The position numbers and the translations under genes are program-made. A model generated the notes under the pieces. That model was not told where the DNA came from, searched no databases, and was given only the letters and a program-made list of their open reading frames with translations. Source: an uncultured Bacilli bacterium (lineage in GTDB: Bacteria; Bacillota_I; Bacilli_A; RF39; UBA660). Taken from it: 7,734 nt of DNA. Location of the stretch: the NCBI GenBank assembly GCA_948543905.1, contig CAOVIS010000052.1, positions 1 through 7,734 on the forward strand, written 5' to 3'. Position 1 is the first letter of the stretch, and every line of letters starts with the position of its first letter. This document shows positions 1 through 7,430 of the stretch, in pieces.

Positions 1-1739
1 ATTGTAACCTCAGCATCTCTATAAGTTTTATGACTCTTTAGGGCTGAACTAATTTTTTCTAGTATTTCTTTAGCAATATCATCAACTCGATCATCATCAT
101 TTCCATATTTAGGAAAATCTCCTTCAATTTCAAAGTGGGTTGCAATACCTTCACTATTTCGAATTGGTTTTACTTTGGCATATTTGATTGCTGAAAGAGA
201 ATCCGCGGCCACTGAAAGGCCTGCAACCCCATAAGCCATGTAAGGCCATTTGTCCAGCTTCATAAGCATATTTATCATGCATATAGTGGATTATATTCAT
301 CGCACTACTATAGACTTCAGCAACTTTATCTAGTACATTAAAATAAGACTTTTTAACTGATTCGTAATCTAAAACTTCATCTGATATTTTAGGGATATCT
401 TTAAATACTAGCATATTTTCTTTTTCATCAATTCCACCATTTATGGCATATAATAGGGATTTAGCTAAATTGCATCTTGCTCCAAAAAATTGCATATCTT
501 TTCCTATACGCATCGCTGAAACGCAACAAGCAATCGCATAATCATCGCCATATATTGGCCGCATTAAATCATCACTTTCATATTGTAAAGCATCAGTTTC
601 AATCGACATTTTAGCAACATATTTCTTCCAAGCTTCTGGCAGATTATTACTCCATAAAATTGTAATATTAGGCTCTGGTGAAGGTTCTAAATTTGTAAGA
701 GTATGCACTAGTCTAAAACTAGTTTTGGTAACCATATTTTTATTATCCTCACTAATTCCCCCAATTGAACAAGTAACCCACGTTGGATCTCCTGAGAATA
801 ATTCATCATAATCAGGAGTTCTTAAGTGTCTTACGCATCTTAATTTAATAACAAAATTATCAATTAATTCTTGAGCTTCACTCTCGGTTAAGACGCCATT
901 TTTTAAATCTCTTTCAATATAAATATCAAAAAAAGCATCAACTCTTCCAAGCGACATTGCAGCACCATTATTTTCTTTAATCGCGGCTAAATATCCAAAA
1001 TAAGTCCATTGTATCGCTTCTTTTGCATTACAAGCGGGTCTACTAATATCAAAACCATACTTCGCTGCCATTTCTTTAATTTCTGCTAAAGCTCGGTACT
1101 GCATTGAAATTTCTTCTCTAATTCTTATATTATCTTCCGTCATTTTACCTTGGAATTTTGTTTCCCATTCTGTCTTTTTAGCTTCCATTAGACGATCTAT
1201 TCCGTAAAGAGCAACTCGCCTATAATCTCCTATAATTCGTCCTCTCCCATAAGCATCAGGAAGCCCAGTAAGTAATCCTACATGTCTAGCTGTTTTTATA
1301 TCTTTAGTATAAGCGTCAAATACCCCTTGATTATGAGTTTTCCGAAATTCATTAAAATATTTATCGACAGTTTCATCTAACTTATAGCCATATGCATCTA
1401 AACTTTGATAAACCATTCTAATTCCCCCATAAGGATTTACAATCCTTTTGGGGCGTCAGTTTGCAACCCTACAATTACATCATCATCACTACATATATAG
1501 CCAGCCTCAAAACTATTTATTCCCGACATATTAACTGTGTCAATATCTAAAACATGTTTTTTACTTTCTTCATTATATAGTTTTTCAAATGTCTCTTTAA
1601 TTTTTTTAGTTTTCGAAGTTATCTTTGCTAAAAAAATTTCATCTCCTTCATATGGTGTATAATTACATTTAATGAAATCACTTACATTAATATCATTACA
1701 CCAATCTCCCTTATTAAAATTAATCCATTCCTCTTTCAT
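1..1739 (-). pseudogene. pflB: Pyruvate formate-lyase (formate C-acetyltransferase), 5' part, frame broken twice, cut by window edge
   Basis: Pyruvate formate-lyase is a cytosolic glycyl-radical enzyme that converts pyruvate and CoA to acetyl-CoA and formate in anaerobic fermentation. Three collinear pieces match the E. coli enzyme as I know it. Piece 1 (1739-1437) is the N-terminus, with NYTPYEGDE and VGLQTDAP. Piece 2 (about 1446-240) carries [31 protein letters not shown] and the active-site Cys-Cys pair in ACCVSAM (codons at 528-523). Piece 3 (239-1) carries [20 protein letters not shown] and RVDDIA. The glycine-radical region (RVSGYA), roughly 160 residues further on, lies outside the window. 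Piece 1 runs into TAA at 1439-1437, while the correct sequence ([12 protein letters not shown]) continues in another frame. Near 240 about eight conserved residues (HDRDVIRT in E. coli) are missing and the frame shifts again. The start ATG (1739-1737) has a GGAGG seven bases upstream. As read, the gene cannot give a full enzyme. Assembly error is the main alternative to a true pseudogene. Confidence 0.93.
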
Positions 1740-1746
1740 ATCACTA

Positions 1747-1751
1747 CCTCC
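1747..1751 (-). promoter_or_regulatory. Shine-Dalgarno site of pflB
   Basis: The minus strand reads GGAGG, seven bases before the ATG at 1739-1737. The match is consensus-strength and fixes the pflB start. The encoded N-terminus then aligns with the start of E. coli pyruvate formate-lyase. Confidence 0.8.
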
Positions 1752-1757
1752 ATTAGT

Positions 1758-1786
1758 ATTTTAACAAATATATAATTTAGATGCAA
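1758..1786 (-). promoter_or_regulatory. Candidate promoter for pflB
   Basis: On the minus strand a TTGCAT (-35, 1786-1781) is followed after 17 bases by TAAAAT (-10, 1763-1758). Transcription would begin near 1751, almost on the Shine-Dalgarno site, so the leader would be very short. That makes the call tentative. No convincing complete FNR- or Rex-type operator is visible. Confidence 0.35.
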
Positions 1787-1830
1787 GCAAATAAGACTTT
1801 CTTAACACTTAAAAAATTACCAAAATTTAG

Positions 1831-1859
1831 TTTAAAATTAAAATAATTAATGTTATAAT
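1831..1859 (+). promoter_or_regulatory. Candidate sigma-A type promoter for mutS
   Basis: TTTAAA (1831-1836) is followed after 17 bases by a perfect TATAAT (1854-1859). A TG one base upstream of the -10 (1851-1852) makes it an extended -10. Transcription would begin near 1866, giving a leader of about 19 bases that holds the TAGGAG ribosome site (1872-1877), seven bases before the mutS ATG. It faces away from pflB within the 145-base divergent intergenic region. Confidence 0.6.
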
Positions 1860-1884
1860 AATTAATTGTAGTAGGAGTTAAAAA

Positions 1885-4373
1885 ATGAAATTGAGTGAAG
1901 TAAATGTAGACGAATTAAGTCCCATGATGCAACAATATGTTGAAATAAAAAAAGATTATCCAGATGAATTATTATTTTTTCGGTTGGGTGATTTTTATGA
2001 ATTGTTTTTTGAAGATGGCATAACTGCTAGTCGCGAGCTTGAGCTTACCCTAACTGGTAAAAATGCCGGTCTAAAAGAGCGTATTCCTATGTGTGGCGTC
2101 CCATTTCATAGTGTTACCCCATATCTTGAAAAGTTAATTGAAAAAGGTTATAAAGTCGCTATCTGTGAGCAATTAGAAGATCCTAAATCTACTAAAGGAA
2201 TGGTCAGACGGGGAGTAGTGGAAGTTGTATCTAAAGGTACGATTGTTAATCTTGAATCGTTATCAGAACATGATAATAATTACTTATGCTGATATCTCAA
2301 CTGGTGAATTAAAAAGTCTTAGTTTAACGCACAATATTCAAAAAGTTATAAATGAACTTTTGCATTTAAATATTAAGGAAGTTCTTTTAGAAAAAAAGAC
2401 TGATTCTGAGTTAGAGCTAATTTTAAAGAATAATTATGGCATGGAAATATCTTATAGTGATGTCTATTTAACTGATGGTTATGACTCTTTAATTAATAGT
2501 GTTAATGATTTTGAAGTTCGAAAAGGCATTCGGCACTTATTATATTATTAAGGTTGAAATTGTAAATAAAAATGATTATTTAGAAATGGATATTCACACG
2601 ATTAGAAACCTAGAATTAGTAGAAACTTTAAGATTAAAAGAGCGTACCTATTCTATTTTATGGCTTCTTGATAAATCTAAAACAGCGATGGGTTCCAGAA
2701 AAATAAAAAATTGGCTCATGAACCCCCTTAAAAGTGAACCAGAAATAACTGCTAGATGGGATAAAATAACTAAATTAAATGAAGAATTTTTACTAAAAGA
2801 TGAACTTCGTGATTTATTATATGAAATCTATGACTTAGAACGATTATGTGCCAAAGTTATATGTGGGTCCCTAAATGCCCGTGATTTATTGCAAATAAAA
2901 AATTCTTTAGGTGTTCTACCTCGTATTAAGGAGGAGCTGAATGATTTTGGCATAAGTATTAAAGATATTGTAAGCGATTTAGGTTTTAGTTATGATATTA
3001 ATACACATTCGGTTATTTTTGATTTATTAGAAAGTAGTATATATGAAAACCCTCCTATTAGCATTAAAGAAGGATATCTTATTAAAGAGGGCTATAGTAA
3101 AGAACTTGATGAACTAAAAAGTATTAGAAGTGGCGGCAAAGAATTTATTGCAGAGTTTGAAGCTAAAATAAAAGAACAATCCGGTATTAAAAATTTAAAA
3201 GTTGGATTTAATCGCGTTTTTGGTTATTATATAGAAGTATCAAAAGGGCAAGCTACAAACGTCAGCGAGACTCTTGGCTGGGAGCGAAGGCAAACTCTTT
3301 CTAATTCGGAACGATTTATTTCTCCTGAATTAAATGAAAAGGAATCTTTAATATTAAATGCCGAAGAGAAAATAATTGATCTCGAATATAATTTGTTTTG
3401 TGATATCAAAGCTCGTATTAAAGAAGAAATACTCTCTCTTAAAAATACTGCCGATATTATCAGTGAATTAGATGCTCTTGCAAGTTTAGCAGTTGTCGCC
3501 GAAGATTACAATTTTGTCCGGCCTTCCATTAATCATGATAAAAAAATAAATATTATTGATGGTCGTCATCCTGTAATCGAGTGTGTTTCAAAAGAAGCCT
3601 ATGTTCCAAACGATATTATCATGGATGAAAATACAGATATTTTGCTTATTACTGGTCCTAATATGAGTGGTAAGTCCACTTATATGCGCGAGCTTGCGGT
3701 TATTATCATATTAGCACAAATGGGTTCTTTTGTTCCAGCAAAAAGCGCCTCTTTACCTATTATTGATAAAATATTTACGCGAATTGGTGCTAGTGACGAT
3801 TTAGTAAGTGGCCAGTCAACTTTTATGGTTGAAATGAAAGAAGCTTGTAATGCGCTTTTAAATGCTACTTCTAATAGCTTAATTTTGTTTGACGAGCTAG
3901 GACGAGGAACAGCGACTTTTGATGGTATGAGTCTTGCTCAGGCGATACTAGAATATGTTGCTAAAAATATTAAGTGTAAAACTCTGTTTTCAACACATTA
4001 TCATGAATTAACTAGTCTTGATAAGGAATTTTCTAATATTTGCAATGTACATGTCGCTGCTCATGAAGAAAAAAACATGATAACTTTCTTACATAAAGTA
4101 AAAAGTGGGCCTGCGGATAAAAGTTATGGTATTCATGTTGCCCGTCTTGCTAATATGCCTGAAGATTTACTCACTAGAGCTGAAATCATTTTACAAAGTT
4201 ATGAAAAAAATTCCAAGCCAACATCTATTGCTGATAGTAATATCCAATTAGCCATGAATTTTGATAAATCTGAACCTGATAAATTACGCGAAAAACTTGA
4301 TGCTCTAGATATTCTTCATATGACTCCTATTGAAGCAATAAACGCTTTATATGAACTAAAAGAAACCAAATAA
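1885..4373 (+). pseudogene. mutS: DNA mismatch repair protein MutS, split over three frames
   Basis: MutS is the cytosolic ATPase that binds mispaired or looped bases and starts mismatch repair. Piece 1 (1885-2289) is the mismatch-binding domain, with the Phe-x-Glu motif at residues 37-39 (GDFYEL) plus PMCGVPFHS and KVAICEQ. Piece 2 (about 2285-2548) is the connector domain, starting YADISTGEL. Piece 3 (about 2550-4373) holds the core/lever and clamp, then the ATPase. The ATPase has Walker A GPNMSGKST (3654-3680), SGQSTFMVEM, Walker B LILFDELGRGT (Asp-Glu at 3891-3896) and STHYHEL. It ends with the usual C-terminal TPIEAINALYEL; QLAMNF before this may be a divergent beta-clamp motif. Compared with B. 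subtilis MutS, about 13-14 residues are missing at 2281-2288 and about 13 at 2546-2551. Each loss moves the frame by +1, so translation would stop at 2290 after 135 codons. All catalytic motifs survive and the pieces contain no other stops, so the lesions are either recent or artefactual. Confidence 0.93.
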
Positions 4374-4377
4374 AAGC

Positions 4378-4406
4378 TTGATTTTTCTAAAACAATTGTT
4401 TATAAT
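4378..4406 (+). promoter_or_regulatory. Promoter of the four-paralog operon
   Basis: TTGATT (4378-4383) and a perfect TATAAT (4401-4406) are separated by an optimal 17 bases. The element begins four bases after the mutS stop codon. Transcription would begin near 4412, leaving a leader of about 28 bases. The spacer holds a perfect 12-base palindrome, AAACAATTGTTT (4390-4401), which could be an operator or a chance AT-rich sequence. Its position suggests that the operon is expressed independently of mutS. Confidence 0.65.
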
Positions 4407-4439
4407 AAAGACCACATATACAGAAAGAAGCAAGATTAT

Positions 4440-5171
4440 ATGAATAATTATTTAGAATTAATAAAGAAATTACAAGCAAAACTTGAGAAAACTAGAGAGA
4501 AAATTAATGAAGCTACAGATCTTGAAAGTAAAAGTACTGAGGAACTTACCGAAAAAAAGTTTGAACTAGAAGAAGAAAAGAGAAAATATAATACTCTTTT
4601 AGAAAAACTAGATAAATTAAAAAATTATGATATTCTAATAGCAAACATCAAAAAAAAACATCGCAAAATATATTTTAAAGAATACTTTAAATATGTTATT
4701 TATATTTTTTTAATCTTACTATTTTTTTTGTTACCTTTAGTAGTGGTTAATTTCGAGGGCTTAAAAATTTTAGCCATTGCTAATATATGTTTTAACTTAT
4801 TTTGGAGTTTGATAACTTACATAGCTTTAAGACCATCGTTTAATAGGGAAATAAAACCTTTATTTGATTTAAAAAACACTTACGCCATGGATAGTTTAGA
4901 AAAAGAAATTTCTTTAAAAAAAGCAAATATTGCTACCTTAAAAAAAGATATAAAAGATTTAAAAAGCATTATTAAAAAAAGCCAAGATGATAATAAAAAA
5001 TTAAATAACTGTTTGTGTGATTTAGAAGAAAAAGTACGACAAATTGAAGCTAAGATTACTAGCATTCTAGAGACTCCTCAAGTTGAAGAAATTTCTAATG
5101 CTAAGTTTTTTGTTGAAGAAACACTTGCAAGAACCTTAATTCCAAAAATAAAAGGAGGACATCATGAATAA
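4440..5171 (+). CDS. Membrane-hairpin coiled-coil protein, paralog 1 of 4 (unknown function)
   Basis: I do not recognise this 243-residue protein. Residues 5-62 are Lys/Glu-rich and heptad-like (coiled coil). A basic stretch KKKHRKIYFK (71-80) leads into two hydrophobic segments at about 85-104 and 108-130, joined by only a few polar residues (NFEG). Residues 150-210 form a second coiled coil, followed by ILETPQVEEISNAKF (209-223) and a basic tail ending GGHHE. The basic flanks suggest both ends are cytoplasmic with a short outer loop. There is no signal peptide, nucleotide-binding motif or obvious catalytic motif. The start at 4440 has only a weak ribosome site (AGAAAGAAG, 4422-4430), but its first residues MNNYLELI match those of paralogs 2 and 3. 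It is the first gene of the operon. Its last eight bases overlap the start of paralog 2, and its final codons contain that gene's strong Shine-Dalgarno (AAAGGAGG). Confidence 0.88.
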   Translation: MNNYLELIKKLQAKLEKTREKINEATDLESKSTEELTEKKFELEEEKRKYNTLLEKLDKLKNYDILIANIKKKHRKIYFKEYFKYVIYIFLILLFFLLPLVVVNFEGLKILAIANICFNLFWSLITYIALRPSFNREIKPLFDLKNTYAMDSLEKEISLKKANIATLKKDIKDLKSIIKKSQDDNKKLNNCLCDLEEKVRQIEAKITSILETPQVEEISNAKFFVEETLARTLIPKIKGGHHE

Positions 5172-5889
5172 ATATCTAACATTAATAAAAGAATTAAGCA
5201 TTTTAATCAATAATCTAAATACTAAATTAAAAGATAATTATGAAAATGAAGTAGCTGCCTCTATTTCTCTTACTAGTGATAAAAAGATGGTAAATGAATA
5301 TGAAAGTGATTTAATTGAATTAAAGAATATTAAAAGAGAACTTAAAAGATATCCTACTTTAATAGGAAAAATCCGAAAAAAATACTTTTTCAGATTTTTA
5401 AAATGGACGGTAGGATGCAGTATTCTTACTATAGGAGGAATTCAACTTTTTTGCATGTTTTTAAATGAATTTATTTCGGATATAGTAGTATTTAAAGTAC
5501 TTTCATCTGGTATTTATACCTTTCTTTTTTCTATAGTTTATGGCCTTAGAGATATTATCGCTTATTTAGAAGAGAGCATTCCCTTAAAATCTTTAAAAAA
5601 ACATTATACTTTAGAAGCTCTAGATATTTTAATCGATACCAAAGATCAAGAAATAGCTAAGTTAAAGGCTGAAATAGTAAAACTAAGTGCGAATGTTAAA
5701 ATTTATTTAACTGAAAAAGAAGTTTTAGTAGCTCAAAAAAATGAATTAGAAAAAAAGGTAGCTATTGCCCAAAATAAATATAATTCTGTTTTAGCTTTAC
5801 CTGAGGTTGAAGCTATAATTGATGATAAGTTTTGTGCAGATTTGAGTTTAAATCGTCTTTTAAACAGAAGGGAAACGCCTCATGAATAA
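5164..5889 (+). CDS. Membrane-hairpin coiled-coil protein, paralog 2 of 4 (unknown function)
   Basis: This 241-residue protein has the same plan as paralog 1. The N-terminus is MNKYLTLIKEL, and residues 10-62 are helical. A basic patch (KIRKKYFFRFLK, 69-80) precedes hydrophobic segments at about 81-101 and 108-128. A Lys/Glu-rich coiled coil occupies about 150-207. The motif SVLALPEVEAIIDDKF (208-223) aligns without gaps to the same residue numbers in paralog 1, and a basic tail follows (LNRLLNRRETPHE). The start is well supported: AAAGGAGG lies at its usual distance and the ATG lies inside the end of paralog 1 (ATGAATAA shared, 8 bases), so translation is probably coupled. The gene ends with the same CATGAATAA junction onto paralog 3. 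Sequence identity to the others is low outside the ends, so the duplication is old or fast-diverging. Function is unknown. Confidence 0.88.
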   Translation: MNKYLTLIKELSILINNLNTKLKDNYENEVAASISLTSDKKMVNEYESDLIELKNIKRELKRYPTLIGKIRKKYFFRFLKWTVGCSILTIGGIQLFCMFLNEFISDIVVFKVLSSGIYTFLFSIVYGLRDIIAYLEESIPLKSLKKHYTLEALDILIDTKDQEIAKLKAEIVKLSANVKIYLTEKEVLVAQKNELEKKVAIAQNKYNSVLALPEVEAIIDDKFCADLSLNRLLNRRETPHE

Positions 5890-6568
5890 CTATCAAAAAT
5901 TTCTATTAAACTTTAACAAGAGACTCATAAAAACTGCCAAAAAATTAGATATCAATAAGAACAGGCAAGAAGCTATAAGAGATGTTCTTAAAAATAATAA
6001 TGCTAGATTAGCAATTTTAGAAAAAGAAAAAAGCAAATATGAGGCTATACTTTCTGAGATAGAAGAACGTGAGAAGCGTTTAAAAGAAGATTGTAGAAAA
6101 CTTCCATACTATTTTCTTCTAACATTTATAGTATATTTAACAGTTCCTCCAATAGACCATTATTTATTAGGAAATCCTGTAAATATTATTGGTGATATTA
6201 TTGTAGTTTCAATTTTCAACATCTTATTTGATAGTGTATTCATATATTCCTATATTAAAGATACTAATAAACTACGAGATTTTAAAGAAGATAATCATAC
6301 TGATGAAATAGAGGATAAACTAGCTAGAATTTTATTAGAAAAATTCGACCTTGAGAAGAAAAATGATAAAGCCCTAGAAATGCTATCTATTCTTCAAGAT
6401 TACGAATCTAGACTTAAAAAACTTTATGCTAGACTAAAAAGTCGCAAACATGAAGTTCAGGTAGCTTACACTGAAGTCTTAACCACACCATCTATTAAAA
6501 ACGAAATAAATAGCGAATTTACCAAAACATCTATCACGCGAGTTAGAAAGAGAGATACTAATGGATAA
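5882..6568 (+). CDS. Membrane-hairpin coiled-coil protein, paralog 3 of 4 (unknown function)
   Basis: At 228 residues this is the shortest of the four. MNNYQKFL begins a long charged helix (about 10-70) rich in Lys/Glu/Arg. Hydrophobic segments lie at about 76-95 and 102-125. The outer loop region (PPIDHYLLGNP) is more polar and prolines break the first segment. The second coiled coil (about 140-197) is followed by EVLTTPSIKNEINSEF (198-213), which matches the motif of paralogs 1 and 2 at the same spacing but ten residues earlier. The end is basic (SITRVRKRDTNG). The ribosome site AGAAGGG (5866-5872) lies nine bases before the ATG, inside paralog 2. Both ends overlap their neighbours by eight bases. 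There is no Trp and no recognisable enzyme motif. Confidence 0.87.
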   Translation: MNNYQKFLLNFNKRLIKTAKKLDINKNRQEAIRDVLKNNNARLAILEKEKSKYEAILSEIEEREKRLKEDCRKLPYYFLLTFIVYLTVPPIDHYLLGNPVNIIGDIIVVSIFNILFDSVFIYSYIKDTNKLRDFKEDNHTDEIEDKLARILLEKFDLEKKNDKALEMLSILQDYESRLKKLYARLKSRKHEVQVAYTEVLTTPSIKNEINSEFTKTSITRVRKRDTNG

Positions 6569-7289
6569 TAAAACTCAAGAAGAATTAATAGAAAGTCTTA
6601 TTTTAACCAGAAAAGATTTAGTATTAATAAATCATAACCAAGAAGAAAATGCTCATGATATTACTATAACAGAAGAAGAAATAACTATGCTTGAAAAGGA
6701 TTTAGAAAGACTAGGATTTATCAAAAATATCCTTTTAAATTATAAGACCAAAATTAAAAGTGCTAAACAAAAATCCCTTTTAAGTGGCTCTATTTTAAGT
6801 ACAGTTATTTTTCTAATAGTCTTATTTTACATTTTATCTTTTTATGATTTTGATAAAATCTATATTTTAGCCGAAAAAGAAGCGGTTTTGCTTTATAGTC
6901 TATCAGATGCCATTATTTCTACTTTTTTTAGTGCCATTTTCGAGATTAACAAGTATTTGCGTTATACTTCTGAGGACCATTTTGTTAAAAATAATTTTAG
7001 TTTAGAAGGGGTAGAAGCGGAAATAAAAACTAAAAGTCTAGCTCATGATGAAGCTCTAAAAAAATTAGCTGTTATGTATACTACTAAAGAACAATTAGCT
7101 AAAAAAAGCTCTGAAATAGAGAGTTTAATAAAAACTCTTGAAAATCAAATAGCCTTTAATTATGAAGCTGCTCGTAAGGAAATTTCATCTTCTTCTTTAG
7201 TCGCCAATTTATTATCTGAAACATTTAATCAATCTAGTGAAGGGATCACATTAAAAAGAATCAATAAAGAAACTTCTAAAGAATACTAA
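6561..7289 (+). CDS. Membrane-hairpin coiled-coil protein, paralog 4 of 4 (unknown function)
   Basis: This 242-residue protein is the most divergent of the set. The N-terminus is acidic (MDNKTQEELIESL) rather than MNxY. A helical region runs to about residue 65, then a basic stretch KTKIKSAKQK (62-71). Two hydrophobic segments follow at about 74-95 and 105-126, joined by a loop with acidic and aromatic residues. The rear coiled coil covers about 148-200. Where the first three have L-x-x-P, this one reads EISSSSLVANLLSETF (207-222). It keeps only the E-I opening, the Val at position 8 and the final Phe, and lacks the Leu and Pro. The tail is again basic (ITLKRINKETSK). The start overlaps paralog 3 by eight bases (ATGGATAA), with a weak AAAGAGAG upstream. 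It is the last gene of the operon; a hairpin terminator follows 50 bases later. Confidence 0.85.
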   Translation: MDNKTQEELIESLILTRKDLVLINHNQEENAHDITITEEEITMLEKDLERLGFIKNILLNYKTKIKSAKQKSLLSGSILSTVIFLIVLFYILSFYDFDKIYILAEKEAVLLYSLSDAIISTFFSAIFEINKYLRYTSEDHFVKNNFSLEGVEAEIKTKSLAHDEALKKLAVMYTTKEQLAKKSSEIESLIKTLENQIAFNYEAARKEISSSSLVANLLSETFNQSSEGITLKRINKETSKEY

Positions 7290-7339
7290 ACCTTAAAATT
7301 ATACTTTTTTTGACCATAAACAAGAAACTTAAAAAAGCT

Positions 7340-7373
7340 ATGATTAGAAGCATACTCTAGTCATTTTTATTTT
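7340..7373 (+). terminator. Rho-independent terminator of the paralog operon
   Basis: A nine-base stem pairs ATGATTAGA (7340-7348) with TCTAGTCAT (7356-7364), with one G-U pair and a seven-base loop, followed by TTTTATTTT. An A-run just upstream (7331-7336) gives a T-run on the opposite strand, so the hairpin could also work in reverse. It separates the paralog operon from the toxin-like gene downstream. Confidence 0.72.
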
Positions 7374-7382
7374 AAAAAACAT

Positions 7383-7411
7383 TTGACGACCATACTTTAG
7401 TATGATAAATG
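7383..7411 (+). promoter_or_regulatory. Candidate promoter with spacer palindrome for the ToxN-like gene
   Basis: TTGACG (7383-7388) lies 17 bases upstream of TAAATG (7406-7411), which has an extended -10 TG one base before it (7403-7404). The -10 itself is weak; GATAAA at a 15-base spacing is an alternative. The spacer holds the inverted repeat CATACT-TT-AGTATG (7391-7404), well placed for a repressor site. The predicted start near 7418 leaves about 13 bases of leader, with AGGGGA (7419-7424) six bases before the ATG at 7431. Confidence 0.5.
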
Positions 7412-7430
7412 CATAGATAGGGGAATACTA

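Noticed and set aside
1437..1739. Independent 100-residue protein upstream of pflB
   Set aside because: Its sequence ([17 protein letters not shown]) is the normal N-terminus of pyruvate formate-lyase. It is the first piece of the broken gene.
1740..1884. FNR- or Rex-type operator between pflB and mutS
   Set aside because: Only a single half-site-like TTGTTAA is visible on the minus strand, with no matching second half.
2225..2551. Separate small gene between the mutS pieces
   Set aside because: The open frame translates as the MutS connector domain (YADISTGEL onward) and is the middle piece of mutS, not a new gene.
3227..3409. Short minus-strand open frame within mutS
   Set aside because: It lies opposite the well-conserved lever/clamp region of MutS, has no ribosome site and encodes nothing recognisable.
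1885..4373. UGA read as Trp (Mollicutes code) to bridge the mutS breaks
   Set aside because: Trp is encoded by TGG throughout and reading the UGA at 2290-2292 through stays in the wrong frame. Residues are also missing, so recoding cannot repair the gene.
4880..5065. Minus-strand open frame opposite paralog 1
   Set aside because: It is the antisense reading of a Lys/Glu-rich coiled coil, which commonly gives a Phe/Leu/Ser-rich open frame. It has no independent support.
7310..7344. Second promoter (TTGACC with TATGAT) upstream of the terminator
   Set aside because: The spacing between the two boxes is 23 bases, too long for a sigma-A promoter.
7290..7430. ToxI-like tandem repeats before the toxin gene
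   Set aside because: Only an 11-base partial match recurs 40 bases apart (7351 and 7391). The flanking bases do not align, so this is not a repeat array.
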